Of a stretch of DNA of 16,945 bases, positions 8,611-16,945 are shown piece after piece. This DNA is from an uncultured Oscillibacter sp. (GTDB taxonomy: Bacteria; Bacillota; Clostridia; Oscillospirales; Oscillospiraceae): assembly GCA_905236835.1 (NCBI GenBank), contig CAJOQY010000334.1, positions 1 through 16,945 of the forward strand. Direction: 5' to 3'. The translations under genes and the position numbers were made by a program. How positions within the stretch are numbered: the first letter of the stretch is position 1; each line of letters starts with the position of its first letter. The notes below the pieces were generated by a model. The model did not search any database. It saw nothing but the letters and a program-made list of their open reading frames with translations, and was not told the origin of the DNA.

Positions 8611-9266
8611 AAATTTTTTCTTATGACAGTCCGATCAGCCAGATTCTTTTAAAACTCGCGTGGAGCTGCTATTTAAATTTTCTATGGCTGATCTGTTCGC
8701 TTCCGGTTTTCACAATCGGCGCGGCCACTACCGCGCTGTATTCCGTGACGCTGAAAATCGCGGCGGAAAAAGAAAGCGGATTGACAAGTCAATTTTTCCG
8801 CTCGTTTCGTGAAAATTTTCGTCAGGCGACGTTTTTATGGCTGATTTTGTTGGCCGTCGGCGGATTTCTCGCCGGGGACGGATATATTTTATATCATTTA
8901 TTTTATACATCGCAAGGGGCCGCCGCGATTTTCTGGACAATTATATCCGCGCTTGTCATCGCGGCCTCTGTCGCGTATGTGATTATTTTATTATATATAT
9001 TTCCCCTGACCGCCAGCGTGTCCAATTCCAGTCTTGCCATGCTGAAAAATTCTTTTCTCATCGGGACGCATTATTTATTCTGCACAATTCTGACAGCCGG
9101 AATCCATTTTATGATGTTTTATATCACTGTCAGCGTATTCACCCCGGCGGCGATTTTCGGGGAGGGTCTTTGCGCTCTGGCAAGTTCTTATCTTTTATAC
9201 GGCGTCATTCGCGCCTGTTCTTTCGATCCGAATGAAAGACAAGAAAACGATGAAATAATAAAATAA
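8607..9266 (+). CDS. DUF624 (YesL-like) membrane protein
   Basis: The protein has 219 residues and about five hydrophobic segments (near residues 16-42, 75-95, 105-130, 150-175 and 178-200). The N-terminal block LNFLWLICSLPVFTIGAATT is the DUF624/YesL signature, and FRSFRENFRQAT with a following hydrophobic helix also fits. The molecular function of the family is unknown. Members are often found with carbohydrate ABC transporters, glycoside hydrolases and LacI-type regulators, so a role linked to sugar uptake is inferred. It overlaps the upstream regulator gene by four bases. A 59-base AT-rich gap follows before the next gene on the same strand. Confidence 0.85.
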   Translation: MKIFSYDSPISQILLKLAWSCYLNFLWLICSLPVFTIGAATTALYSVTLKIAAEKESGLTSQFFRSFRENFRQATFLWLILLAVGGFLAGDGYILYHLFYTSQGAAAIFWTIISALVIAASVAYVIILLYIFPLTASVSNSSLAMLKNSFLIGTHYLFCTILTAGIHFMMFYITVSVFTPAAIFGEGLCALASSYLLYGVIRACSFDPNERQENDEIIK

Positions 9267-9325
9267 TATCAAGATAAAATAATAAAATAATTCTAAAATC
9301 ATAAATCATATCATGAGGACTCGCG

Positions 9326-10084
9326 ATGAAACGTACTGAAATTCCCGCTGAAACACGGACGGAACGCGCTATTATACAAAACGCGTTCCGCCGCATGAAC
9401 GCGGCGGAAAAACTGGATTATATCTGGACATATTATAAACCGCTTGTTATTTTTATAATTTTATTAATTTATATCATTTCTTACGCCGTATATCGGCGTA
9501 TATCCAAAAAAGAGGCGGTATTATACGCCGCCTGCGTCAATATCGCGATTGGATCGGATACGGAAGATATATTATCCAATCAATTTATCAGTTTCACCGG
9601 AGGAAACAGCAAAAAAAGCCAAGTATATATTTATCATGATCTCTATCTGACGGACGACGCCGATCTTGCCAGTCATGAATACGCCTACGCTTCCCGGATG
9701 AAACTCTTGGCCGCCGCCAACGCGTCGCGGCTTGATATCGCCATTATGAATCGGGAAGGATATAATTTGCTCTCCGAAAGCGGTTATTTATTGGATTTAT
9801 CCGAATGTCTCGAACAATACGCGCCGGAATTATTGGAAGATTTACAGCCGCTTCTTACGGATAATACCGTTATTTTAACGGACAACGCGCTGGAGTATCA
9901 TCTTAATACAGCCGACGAATATCAGGCGGTCACGGAACGGCGGATAAACGGCATGGAAATTTCCCGCCTCCCTGTCTTTCAAAACGCCGGTTTTTCCGAC
10001 GCCGTTTATTTAGGCGTTTTTCCAAACAGTCCGCGACTTGATTCCGTGATTCAATATATCGCGTATCTGACGGGAGAATCATGA
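9326..10084 (+). CDS. Membrane-anchored protein with weakly solute-binding-like outer domain
   Basis: The protein has 252 residues and I do not recognise a named family. A charged N-terminus of about 38 residues (with NAAEKLDYIWTYYK at 25-38) precedes one transmembrane segment near 39-57. About 190 residues follow that should lie outside the cell. The stretch DIAIMNREGYNLLSESGYLL (137-156) and the following DLSECL recall a motif of extracellular solute-binding proteins, in which a described residue sits before a 'GYLLPLDE' turn. It may be a tethered binding protein. The ATG has GAGGA 6 bases upstream. Being last in the LacI/DUF624 unit suggests a membrane-surface function with them. No clear terminator follows, only the hairpin ATGCG/CGCAT (10099-10122) with no T tract. 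Confidence 0.6.
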   Translation: MKRTEIPAETRTERAIIQNAFRRMNAAEKLDYIWTYYKPLVIFIILLIYIISYAVYRRISKKEAVLYAACVNIAIGSDTEDILSNQFISFTGGNSKKSQVYIYHDLYLTDDADLASHEYAYASRMKLLAAANASRLDIAIMNREGYNLLSESGYLLDLSECLEQYAPELLEDLQPLLTDNTVILTDNALEYHLNTADEYQAVTERRINGMEISRLPVFQNAGFSDAVYLGVFPNSPRLDSVIQYIAYLTGES

Positions 10085-10123
10085 CAATCATCCCCCGGAT
10101 GCGATTAAAAAATTTTACGCATA

Positions 10124-10149
10124 TTATATAAATGATATAATTTATATAA
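10124..10149 (+). repeat. AT-only perfect inverted repeat upstream of the ilvC promoter
   Basis: TTATATAAAT (10124-10133), loop GATATA, ATTTATATAA (10140-10149). It lies 20 bases before the ilvC -35. It could be an operator, an AT-rich upstream element or part of the end of the previous transcript. Confidence 0.5.
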
Positions 10150-10169
10150 AAATCCCCGCAAATCAACGC

Positions 10170-10198
10170 TTGACAGTATTTTCCGTCTGTGCTATCAT
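10170..10198 (+). promoter_or_regulatory. Sigma-A promoter of the ilvC-ilvD operon
   Basis: -35 TTGACA (10170-10175), 17-base spacer ending in TGTGC, -10 TATCAT (10193-10198). Transcription should begin near 10205, leaving a leader of about 100 bases before ilvC. Confidence 0.82.
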
Positions 10199-10212
10199 AA
10201 GGGCCGCGAAAA

Positions 10213-10256
10213 GGGGCAATTGAATTTTATTATTTACAATATTTGCAATCGGCCCC
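10213..10256 (+). promoter_or_regulatory. Leader hairpin before ilvC, possible attenuator
   Basis: GGGGC and ATTG (10213-10222) pair with CAAT and GCCCC (10246-10256) across a small internal loop, closing an AT-rich loop of 23 bases. After ATGATA comes T6ATTTTATT (10262-10275). The shape resembles a terminator, but the T tract starts six bases after the stem. A 10-codon frame (10257-10289: ATA, ATT, TTA and CTT among its codons) begins right after the stem but lacks a ribosome binding site. I see no T-box or known riboswitch. Confidence 0.4.
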
Positions 10257-10289
10257 ATGATATTTTTTATTTTATTCACGCTTCACTAA

Positions 10290-11327
<1,038 letters not shown>

Positions 11328-11352
11328 TATATAAAAATATATTATAAAAAAC

Positions 11353-11377
11353 GGGGGCGGGGCGATGTCCCGTCCCC
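11353..11377 (+). other. GC-rich hairpin between ilvC and ilvD
   Basis: G-rich 11353-11362 pairs with 11368-11377 (about ten pairs, two of them G-U, loop CGATG). No T tract follows on the plus strand; a T6 run follows only on the minus strand. It may protect or process the ilvC mRNA, or stop antisense transcription. Confidence 0.5.
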
Positions 11378-11408
11378 TGTGCGGTATATGGAAAAAGGAG
11401 AAAATAAA

Positions 11409-13067
11409 ATGCGCAGTGATAATGTCACGAAAGGCGCGGAACGCGCGCCGAACCGGAGTTTGTTTTACGCGTTAGGCTATACGGAGGAAGATTTGAAAAA
11501 GCCGTTGATCGCCGTCGTCAGCGCGTATAGTGAAATCGTGCCGGGGCATATGAATTTAGATAAACTGGCTGACGCGGTGAAAGCCGGGATTGAATCGGCG
11601 GGCGGCACGGCGTTTTTGGTCCCGGCGATTGGCGTCTGCGACGGTATCGCCATGGGGCATATGGGCATGAAATATTCATTGCCGAGCCGGGAATTGATCT
11701 GTGACAGCGTGGAAACGATGTTTTTAGGACATCAATTCGATGGAATGGTATTGATTCCCAATTGTGACAAAATCGTCCCCGGAATGGTGATGGCGGCGGT
11801 TCGGATGGATGTCCCGGCGATTGTATGCAGCGGCGGGCCGATGCTGGCGGGGACGTATGGCGGCGACGAGGTGAGTTTATCTAAAATGTTTGAGGCCGTC
11901 GGCGCGTATAAGGCCGGTTTGATCGACGATGAAAAATTAGAAGATTGCACGCAAAACTGCTGTCCGAGTTGCGGAAGCTGTTCCGGAATGTACACGGCGA
12001 ATTCAATGAATTGCCTGTGCGAAGCGATCGGAATCGCGTTGCCGGGAAACGGGACTGTTCCGGCGGTGTATAGTAAAAGATTGCAATTAGGCCGTATGGC
12101 GGGCGCGGCGATTTTAAATCTCGTGAAAAATAATATCACGGCGCGGCAAATTATTAATTCACGCAGTATTAAAAACGCTTTAACTTGCGATATGGCGCTT
12201 GGCTGTTCGACCAATACGGTATTGCATTTATTGGCAATCGCGCATGAGGCCGGGATTCCGCTGGATTTGAAGATTTTCAATGAAATTTCAGCGAAAACGC
12301 CGAACTTATGCCACTTGGCCCCGGCGGGTCCGACGCATATGCCGGAGTTATATCACGCGGGAGGCATTCCGGCGGTGCAGAATGAATTGGCGAAGAAAAA
12401 TTTGTTAGACTTGGATTGCCTGACTGTCACGGGAAAGACCGTCGGCGAAAATATCAAAGGCGCGGTGAATAAAAATCATAACGCGATTAGACCGATTGAG
12501 GATCCGTATAGTGAAACCGGCGGTTTGCAGATTTTATGGGGCAATCTCGCGCCGAATGGCTGTGTAGTGAAAAGAAGCGCGGTCGCGCCGGAAATGCAGA
12601 AGCATACCGGCCCGGCGCGGGTGTTTGACGGCGAAGAGGACGCGATCAGCGCGATTTACGCGGGAAATATCAAGCCCGGCGACGTGGTTGTAATTCGATA
12701 CGAAGGACCGAAAGGCGGTCCGGGTATGCGTGAAATGTTAAATCCCACATCGGCGCTGGCCGGGATGAAATTAGACAAAACAGTCGCGTTAATCACGGAC
12801 GGCAGATTCTCCGGGGCGAGCCGCGGCGCGTCGATCGGCCATGTCAGCCCGGAGGCGGCGTCAGGCGGCCCGATCCGGCTTGTACAGGAAGGCGATATGA
12901 TTGCGATAGATATTCCCAACGCGTCTATAAATTTAATCGTGGATGAGGCGGAACTGGAAAAACGCGCGAAAAATTATAAACAGCCGGAGCCGAAAGTCAC
13001 GTCCGGATGGCTGTCCCGTTACGCCCGCATGGTCGCCAGCGCCGATGAAGGAGCGGTTTTGCATTGA
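11409..13067 (+). CDS. ilvD: Dihydroxy-acid dehydratase
   Basis: The 552-residue protein is of usual length. It dehydrates 2,3-dihydroxy-isovalerate and -methylvalerate to 2-keto acids, the step after IlvC, using an Fe-S cluster and Mg2+. Landmarks are [20 protein letters not shown] (75-94), [11 protein letters not shown] (116-126, Cys119 as cluster ligand), [18 protein letters not shown] (185-202, Cys191 as ligand) and [20 protein letters not shown] near the C-terminus. In the first cluster-ligand region (VPGHMNL, 44-50) Gly replaces the Cys of three-cysteine [2Fe-2S] enzymes, so cluster type is open. I start at ATG 11409, with AAAAAGGAG 8 bases upstream; a GTG 30 bases earlier overlaps the hairpin and is unlikely. 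Its stop overlaps the next gene. Confidence 0.96.
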   Translation: MRSDNVTKGAERAPNRSLFYALGYTEEDLKKPLIAVVSAYSEIVPGHMNLDKLADAVKAGIESAGGTAFLVPAIGVCDGIAMGHMGMKYSLPSRELICDSVETMFLGHQFDGMVLIPNCDKIVPGMVMAAVRMDVPAIVCSGGPMLAGTYGGDEVSLSKMFEAVGAYKAGLIDDEKLEDCTQNCCPSCGSCSGMYTANSMNCLCEAIGIALPGNGTVPAVYSKRLQLGRMAGAAILNLVKNNITARQIINSRSIKNALTCDMALGCSTNTVLHLLAIAHEAGIPLDLKIFNEISAKTPNLCHLAPAGPTHMPELYHAGGIPAVQNELAKKNLLDLDCLTVTGKTVGENIKGAVNKNHNAIRPIEDPYSETGGLQILWGNLAPNGCVVKRSAVAPEMQKHTGPARVFDGEEDAISAIYAGNIKPGDVVVIRYEGPKGGPGMREMLNPTSALAGMKLDKTVALITDGRFSGASRGASIGHVSPEAASGGPIRLVQEGDMIAIDIPNASINLIVDEAELEKRAKNYKQPEPKVTSGWLSRYARMVASADEGAVLH

Positions 13068-14299
13068 TGATAACGACGGATATGATAGGCGGCGTCATGA
13101 CGGACCCGAAAGAATTGCTTCGCAGACTGGATTCCCTTGTGGTGTTCCGGGATTTATCGCGCGATCCGGCGGTACGCGAATTGCGCCGCGCTCTGCGCGC
13201 GTGTGACGCGGCGGACGGCATGGACGGGTTTTTGTCCCATATTACGGCGTTTGAATCTATTTTATTTCTGGAGCGCGAGTGCGATTGGAGCCGTTATCTG
13301 TTCCGGCTGGTGATGGAGAGCGAAAATATCTGTATCCGCCAATGCGGATTTGGACCTTTGCCGCCGGTATTAAACAAAGCGCTGGACACGGAACTGGAAT
13401 TTTTGCGGGATTTGTCACAATTGCGCCTTTATGAGATTAATTTACCGGAATCCCCCCCGGACTGGCTGATCGAATGGGATATATCCCCGGTTGATATTCC
13501 GGGCGAATATCATAGACGCATGGAGCGGGTTGGCGTGACGGGATACGGCATATTCGCGCGTTATCATGTATTCACCATGCAAAACGGGGGATTGATCCCT
13601 GTTTTGCATCCGGACCCGCAAAAATTGGATCAATTGCCCGGATACGAACGCGAACGCGGACAAATTATCGCCAATACGGAAGCGCTGTTATCCGGACAGG
13701 CCGCCGGAAATGTTTTATTATACGGCGACGCCGGGACAGGCAAATCCAGCACAGTGAAAGCGATTGTGAATGAATATTATCCGCGCGGTCTGCGTCTGGT
13801 GGAAGTCAAGAAAAATCAGCTTTATGAACTGCCCGGTTTAATGGACGAATTGGCCGAAAATCCGTTGAAATTTATTATATTTATCGACGATCTTAGTTTT
13901 ACGGCGAATGATGATAATTTTTCGGCTTTAAAAGCGATTTTAGAGGGGAGCGCGGGCGGACGCGCCGGAAACGCTGTCGTATACGCCACCAGCAACCGGA
14001 GGCATTTGATCAAAGAAAATTTTTCCGACCGGGATGGCGATGATATACACGCCGCCGACACGCGTCAGGAACTGATGAGCCTCGCGGCGCGGTTCGGTCT
14101 GACCGTGACATTTTCCGTGCCGGACCGGGAAAAATATTTATTTATCATCCGGGAACTGGCCAAACAATATGATCTCACGATACCGGAACCGGCTTTATCC
14201 GTGCGGGCGGAGGCTTTCGCGATTCGCGCCGGGGGAAGAAGCGCGCGCGTGGCCAAGCAATTTATCGAGTTATGCAAGTCGGGCGTTTTGAATCATTAA
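13067..14299 (+). CDS. AAA+ ATPase of the DUF815 family
   Basis: The protein has about 410 residues. An N-terminal helical region (about 1-200) is followed by a P-loop ATPase core with Walker A GDAGTGKS (220-227), Walker B FIIFIDD (269-275) and a sensor-like YATSNRRHL (307-315). This matches the DUF815 (YcjX-unrelated, DnaA/MoxR-like AAA) proteins common in Firmicutes and Proteobacteria, whose substrate is unknown. It follows ilvD with a one-base TGATG overlap. GAAGGAG lies 13 bases before this ATG and 10 before a TTG at 13064; ATG 13094 is a third option. Coupling to ilvD suggests co-expression but not a shared function. Confidence 0.85.
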   Translation: MITTDMIGGVMTDPKELLRRLDSLVVFRDLSRDPAVRELRRALRACDAADGMDGFLSHITAFESILFLERECDWSRYLFRLVMESENICIRQCGFGPLPPVLNKALDTELEFLRDLSQLRLYEINLPESPPDWLIEWDISPVDIPGEYHRRMERVGVTGYGIFARYHVFTMQNGGLIPVLHPDPQKLDQLPGYERERGQIIANTEALLSGQAAGNVLLYGDAGTGKSSTVKAIVNEYYPRGLRLVEVKKNQLYELPGLMDELAENPLKFIIFIDDLSFTANDDNFSALKAILEGSAGGRAGNAVVYATSNRRHLIKENFSDRDGDDIHAADTRQELMSLAARFGLTVTFSVPDREKYLFIIRELAKQYDLTIPEPALSVRAEAFAIRAGGRSARVAKQFIELCKSGVLNH

Positions 14300-14322
14300 T
14301 GCCCGCGTAAAGGACAGGCGGC

Positions 14323-15780
14323 ATGGCGGAAGAGCGAAAAAATAAAAATTATAATCTCATGATACAGGGGACCATGTCCGGCGTGGGGAAAAGCTGGCTG
14401 ACGGCGGCCTTGTGCCGGATTTTATATCAAGACGGTTATCAAGCCGCGCCGTTTAAAAGTCAGAATATGGCGTTAAACAGCTTTATCACCCGTGACGGAC
14501 TGGAAATGAGCCGCGCGCAGGCGGTACAGGCGGAAGCCGCCGGAATCACGCCGGATCCGCGCATGAATCCGGTATTATTAAAGCCTGTCGGCGATACGGG
14601 CAGTGAGGTAATTGTACTGGGAAAATCGCGCGGAATCATGAAAGCCGCGGAGTATTTTCAATACAGGAAAAATCTAATCCCGGAGATTTTAGACGCTTAT
14701 AACAGCCTCGCGGCGGAATATGAATCTATCATGATAGAAGGCGCGGGCAGTCCGGTTGAAATGAATTTAAAACGGCATGATATAGTAAACATGGGACTCG
14801 CGGAACGGCTTGACGCGCCTGTGATTTTAGTCGGCGATATTGACCGGGGCGGGGTATTCGCGCAGTTATACGGGACTGTTGAATTATTCACGCCGTCGGA
14901 GCGAAAACGCGTAAAAGGTTTGATTGTCAATCAATTCCGGGGCGATCCGGATTTGTTCAAATCGGGCGTAAAGCAATTGGAAGATTTGACCGGGATTCCG
15001 GTCATGGGCGTGATACCGTATTTGAATCACGTCGAATTGGACGAAGAGGATTCCCTCGCGCCGATATTGCGGCGGGGGAATCCCTCAAAACATCCGGACA
15101 GCGAAAATAAAAATATCACGCGCGCGGACGGCGAAGAAATCAGCCAAAAAACAGATAGAATTAATATCGCGATTATTCGCTTGCCGCGTATCGCGAATTT
15201 TACGGATTTCGCGCCGCTGAATCAATGTCCCGCTGTTGATTTATATTATATTGATAAAATAACGGCGCTTGATAACCCGGATATGCTGATTTTGCCCGAT
15301 ACGGGAAATATGTTCTCTGATTGCGCATGGTTAAAAGAAAGCGGCTTTATGGACGCGATATTCCACGCGGCGGCGCGCGGCGTATTGATATTAGGCGTCG
15401 GCGGCGGATATGAAATCCTGACGCGTGAATTTGGATCGGAATCATTGCGCAAATATCCGGAAGATTTTCAGAATCTTTTCAATCATGATTTAAATTTAAA
15501 TAATAATAATTTACAAGCCGGGAATCTTTTCGGGACCCGTCAGCGCGGATTGTTTGACAGCGCGGAAACTGTCACGCGTTTATTAAAATGGCTGTATCGT
15601 CGAAGAAAACCGGATAATATTGATAATATAAATATAAATATCAATATCAGCGCGGTACGGGACGCGGAAGCGTATCGGGAGACGCAATACAACGCGCTGG
15701 CGGACGCCGTCCGCGCGTCGCTGGATATGGACAGGATTTATGAAATCATCAGAAACGAAACAGGAACAATTTCAATTTGA
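14323..15780 (+). CDS. cobQ: Cobyric acid synthase with degenerate glutaminase domain
   Basis: The 485-residue protein is slightly short for CobQ/CbiP, which uses ATP and glutamine to amidate four side chains of adenosyl-cobyrinic diamide. The synthase half looks complete: P-loop GTMSGVGKSW (16-25), FKSQNMALNS (44-53), MNPVLLKPVGD (81-91), IMIEGAGSPVEMNL (136-149) and ILVGDIDRGGVFAQLYGT (168-185). The amidotransferase half starts normally at IAIIRLPRIANFTDF (282-296). However, the nucleophile motif is GVGGGYEIL, with Gly360 for Cys, and GTRQRGLFD (404-412) has Arg408 for the expected His. The segment between them is only about 47 residues, roughly half the usual length, with Asn-rich stretches. 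No frameshift is visible. AAAGGA lies 8 bases before the ATG. Confidence 0.88.
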   Translation: MAEERKNKNYNLMIQGTMSGVGKSWLTAALCRILYQDGYQAAPFKSQNMALNSFITRDGLEMSRAQAVQAEAAGITPDPRMNPVLLKPVGDTGSEVIVLGKSRGIMKAAEYFQYRKNLIPEILDAYNSLAAEYESIMIEGAGSPVEMNLKRHDIVNMGLAERLDAPVILVGDIDRGGVFAQLYGTVELFTPSERKRVKGLIVNQFRGDPDLFKSGVKQLEDLTGIPVMGVIPYLNHVELDEEDSLAPILRRGNPSKHPDSENKNITRADGEEISQKTDRINIAIIRLPRIANFTDFAPLNQCPAVDLYYIDKITALDNPDMLILPDTGNMFSDCAWLKESGFMDAIFHAAARGVLILGVGGGYEILTREFGSESLRKYPEDFQNLFNHDLNLNNNNLQAGNLFGTRQRGLFDSAETVTRLLKWLYRRRKPDNIDNINININISAVRDAEAYRETQYNALADAVRASLDMDRIYEIIRNETGTISI

Positions 15781-16522
15781 AAATATAATCAATTCGGAAA
15801 TCAAGTCAAACTCGCGGAATCCGGCGTCAATTGAACGGGCAAGCATGGAGATCATCACGCGGGAGTTATCTCAGCGCGGCGTGATATTTCATGATGAATT
15901 ACAAGCGGCGGTTGTCAAACGGGTCATTCACGCCACAGCGGATTTTGATTTCGCGGAAAATATCAAGTTCACACCGGACGCGGCGAATCTCGCCGTCCGG
16001 ATCATACGGAGCGGCGGGAGCGTCTGGATTACAGACACCCATATGGCTCTGGCCGGATTGAATCAGGCGTGTTTGCGGGATTTTAACGCGGAATCAATCT
16101 GCCTGATGGCGGATCCGGAAGTCCGTGAACGCGCGCGGCGGCTGAATCTGACCAGAGCGGCTGTCGCTGTTGATTACGCGTTGGAAAAATACGAAAAATA
16201 TGACAAATACGCGCAATTCACGCAAGATACGCGAAGCGGGCAATCCAATATGATATTTGCCGTCGGTAACGCGCCGACCGCGTTATTGCGGCTGTCAGAG
16301 CGGATTTCAAACGGTTTCCGTCCAGCGATAGTGATTGCCATGCCGGTTGGATTTGTCAACGTAATCGAAAGCAAGAAAAAAATCTGGCATATCTGCCGAC
16401 GTTTCGAGATACCGGCCATTGTATCCGTTGGACGCAAAGGCGGAAGCGGCGCGGCTGTCGCCGTATGCAACGCGTTGATTTACGCCGCCGCCGGACTGTC
16501 CGATCCGGAAACGCGGAATTGA
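15740..16522 (+). CDS. cbiC: Cobalt-precorrin-8 / precorrin-8X methylmutase
   Basis: The 260-residue CbiC/CobH enzyme moves the C-11 methyl group to C-12, giving (hydrogeno)cobyrinic acid, in corrin ring synthesis. Family blocks are RNPASIERASMEIITREL (26-43), RVIHATADFDFAENIKF (61-77, with His64 as predicted catalytic acid/base), NAPTALL, and PVGFVNVIESKK with GRKGGSGAAVAV near the end. A Lys/Tyr-rich insert EKYEKYDKYAQFTQ lies mid-protein. ATG 15740 is the only reasonable start before the conserved core; it gives about 25 extra residues and a 41-base overlap with cobQ. The ribosome binding site is weak (AGGA at short spacing), so translation may depend on cobQ. A strong terminator follows 29 bases past the stop. 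Confidence 0.92.
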   Translation: MKSSETKQEQFQFENIINSEIKSNSRNPASIERASMEIITRELSQRGVIFHDELQAAVVKRVIHATADFDFAENIKFTPDAANLAVRIIRSGGSVWITDTHMALAGLNQACLRDFNAESICLMADPEVRERARRLNLTRAAVAVDYALEKYEKYDKYAQFTQDTRSGQSNMIFAVGNAPTALLRLSERISNGFRPAIVIAMPVGFVNVIESKKKIWHICRRFEIPAIVSVGRKGGSGAAVAVCNALIYAAAGLSDPETRN

Positions 16523-16551
16523 AAAATAAAATTCAGGAGATTTCCCTCCCA

Positions 16552-16617
16552 GAGCGTTTCCAAAGGGATATTTATATAATCTTTGGATTCGCTCATTTAT
16601 AGTTTTTATATTTTTTT
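16552..16617 (+). terminator. Strong rho-independent terminator after cbiC
   Basis: GAGCG (16552-16556) and TCCAAAG (16559-16565) pair with CTTTGGA (16581-16587) and CGCTC (16590-16594), with a TT/TT internal loop. ATTTATAG and the T-rich tract TTTTTATATTTTTTT follow. It ends the ilvC-to-cbiC unit. Confidence 0.85.
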
Positions 16618-16627
16618 AAATTGGCTA

Positions 16628-16656
16628 TTGACACGGTTTTGCGTTTGTGCCATACT
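16628..16656 (+). promoter_or_regulatory. Sigma-A promoter of the last gene
   Basis: -35 TTGACA (16628-16633), 17-base spacer ending in TGTGC, -10 CATACT (16651-16656). The spacer resembles that of the ilvC promoter. A leader of about 100 AT-rich bases follows. Confidence 0.75.
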
Positions 16657-16761
16657 AAAAATAAGCGTTTCAGACAAGTATTTACTTGGAAATCTTTGTA
16701 AAAAGTAAAATATTTCTAAAAGATAAGAAAATTCTCATGCAAAAATAAGGAGCGTGTGACG

Positions 16762-16945
16762 ATGGTTAAAAATGTGGCGTTTGTTTATGATAATCAAAGC
16801 GTTTATGGCATTGAGGATCCCTTGAAGTATTCAGATTTTTGCTATGACGATGAGGCTCTGTATTTCAAAACAAGCCTTGAACAGATGGGCTATCATGTAA
16901 CGCTGTTTCGCGGCGTCAAGAGCTTTTTTGACGCTTATCATAACG
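16762..16945 (+). CDS. ATP-grasp / D-Ala-D-Ala ligase-like protein (N-terminal part only)
   Basis: Only 61 codons are in the window. I translated them from ATG 16762, which has AAGGAG 9 bases upstream. The protein begins MVKNVAFVYDNQSVYGIEDP, followed by a CYDDEALYFKTSLEQMGYHV stretch. A first beta strand ending in VYD, an acidic 'DDEA' helix start and an 'L..MGYHV' strand are typical of the pre-ATP-grasp domain of D-alanine-D-alanine ligase-like proteins. The catalytic ATP-grasp part is outside the window, so substrate and exact family remain open. It has its own promoter and is separated from cbiC by a terminator, so it belongs to a different unit. Confidence 0.5.
   Translation, partial: MVKNVAFVYDNQSVYGIEDPLKYSDFCYDDEALYFKTSLEQMGYHVTLFRGVKSFFDAYHN

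Noticed and set aside
10200..10256. Alternative pairing of GGGCC (10201-10205) with GGCCC (10251-10255) as an attenuator switch
   Set aside because: Transcription should start near 10205, so most of the upstream arm would not be in the RNA.
15404..15545. Frameshift as the cause of the short CobQ glutaminase domain
   Set aside because: The frame is continuous, the conserved C-terminal motif (YRETQYNALADAVRASLDMD) is in the same frame, and the other frames show no missing family blocks, so an in-frame deletion fits better.

Overview
The window looks like chromosomal DNA of a Firmicute (Bacillota), probably of the class Clostridia. The evidence is a CtsR/McsA/ClpC heat-shock locus (CtsR and McsA are Firmicute-specific), two CtsR operators of the expected heptad-repeat form, strong AGGAGG-type ribosome binding sites, sigma-A promoters of TTGACA/TATAAT type, and a clostridial-style IlvD. 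Coding DNA favours GCG and CGC codons and intergenic DNA is AT-rich. I cannot name a genus. No rRNA, tRNA, CRISPR array or insertion sequence was seen.

Left part, minus strand (1-7336). At the edge is the 5' part of a GH32 sucrose-6-phosphate hydrolase gene with its own promoter. Next comes a protein quality-control block, read right to left: clpB (disaggregase), then ctsR-mcsA-clpC (repressor, zinc-finger/UVR adaptor, Clp ATPase), ended by a hairpin terminator at 702-743. Both clpB and ctsR carry a CtsR box just downstream of the -10 element, so the two units form one regulon. The usual fourth operon gene, mcsB (protein arginine kinase), is absent, and McsA lacks the second cysteine pair seen in Bacillus McsA.

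Middle part, plus strand (7447-10084). A perfect TTGACA/TATAAT promoter drives a LacI-family regulator that overlaps a DUF624/YesL-like membrane protein gene by ATGA. A single-pass membrane protein with an outside domain faintly like a solute-binding protein follows. No transporter or hydrolase accompanies them here.

Right part, plus strand (10170-16617). A promoter and a structured leader precede ilvC, ilvD, a DUF815-type AAA+ ATPase gene, cobQ and cbiC. Short gaps or overlaps link them, and a strong terminator at 16552-16617 ends the unit, so they are probably one operon joining two steps of branched-chain amino-acid synthesis to two steps of cobalamin synthesis. The most unusual observation is in CobQ. 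Its ATP-dependent synthase half looks intact, but the glutaminase half has Gly for the nucleophilic Cys, Arg for the expected His, and appears to have lost an internal segment. A new promoter and the start of an ATP-grasp/D-Ala-D-Ala ligase-like gene close the window.
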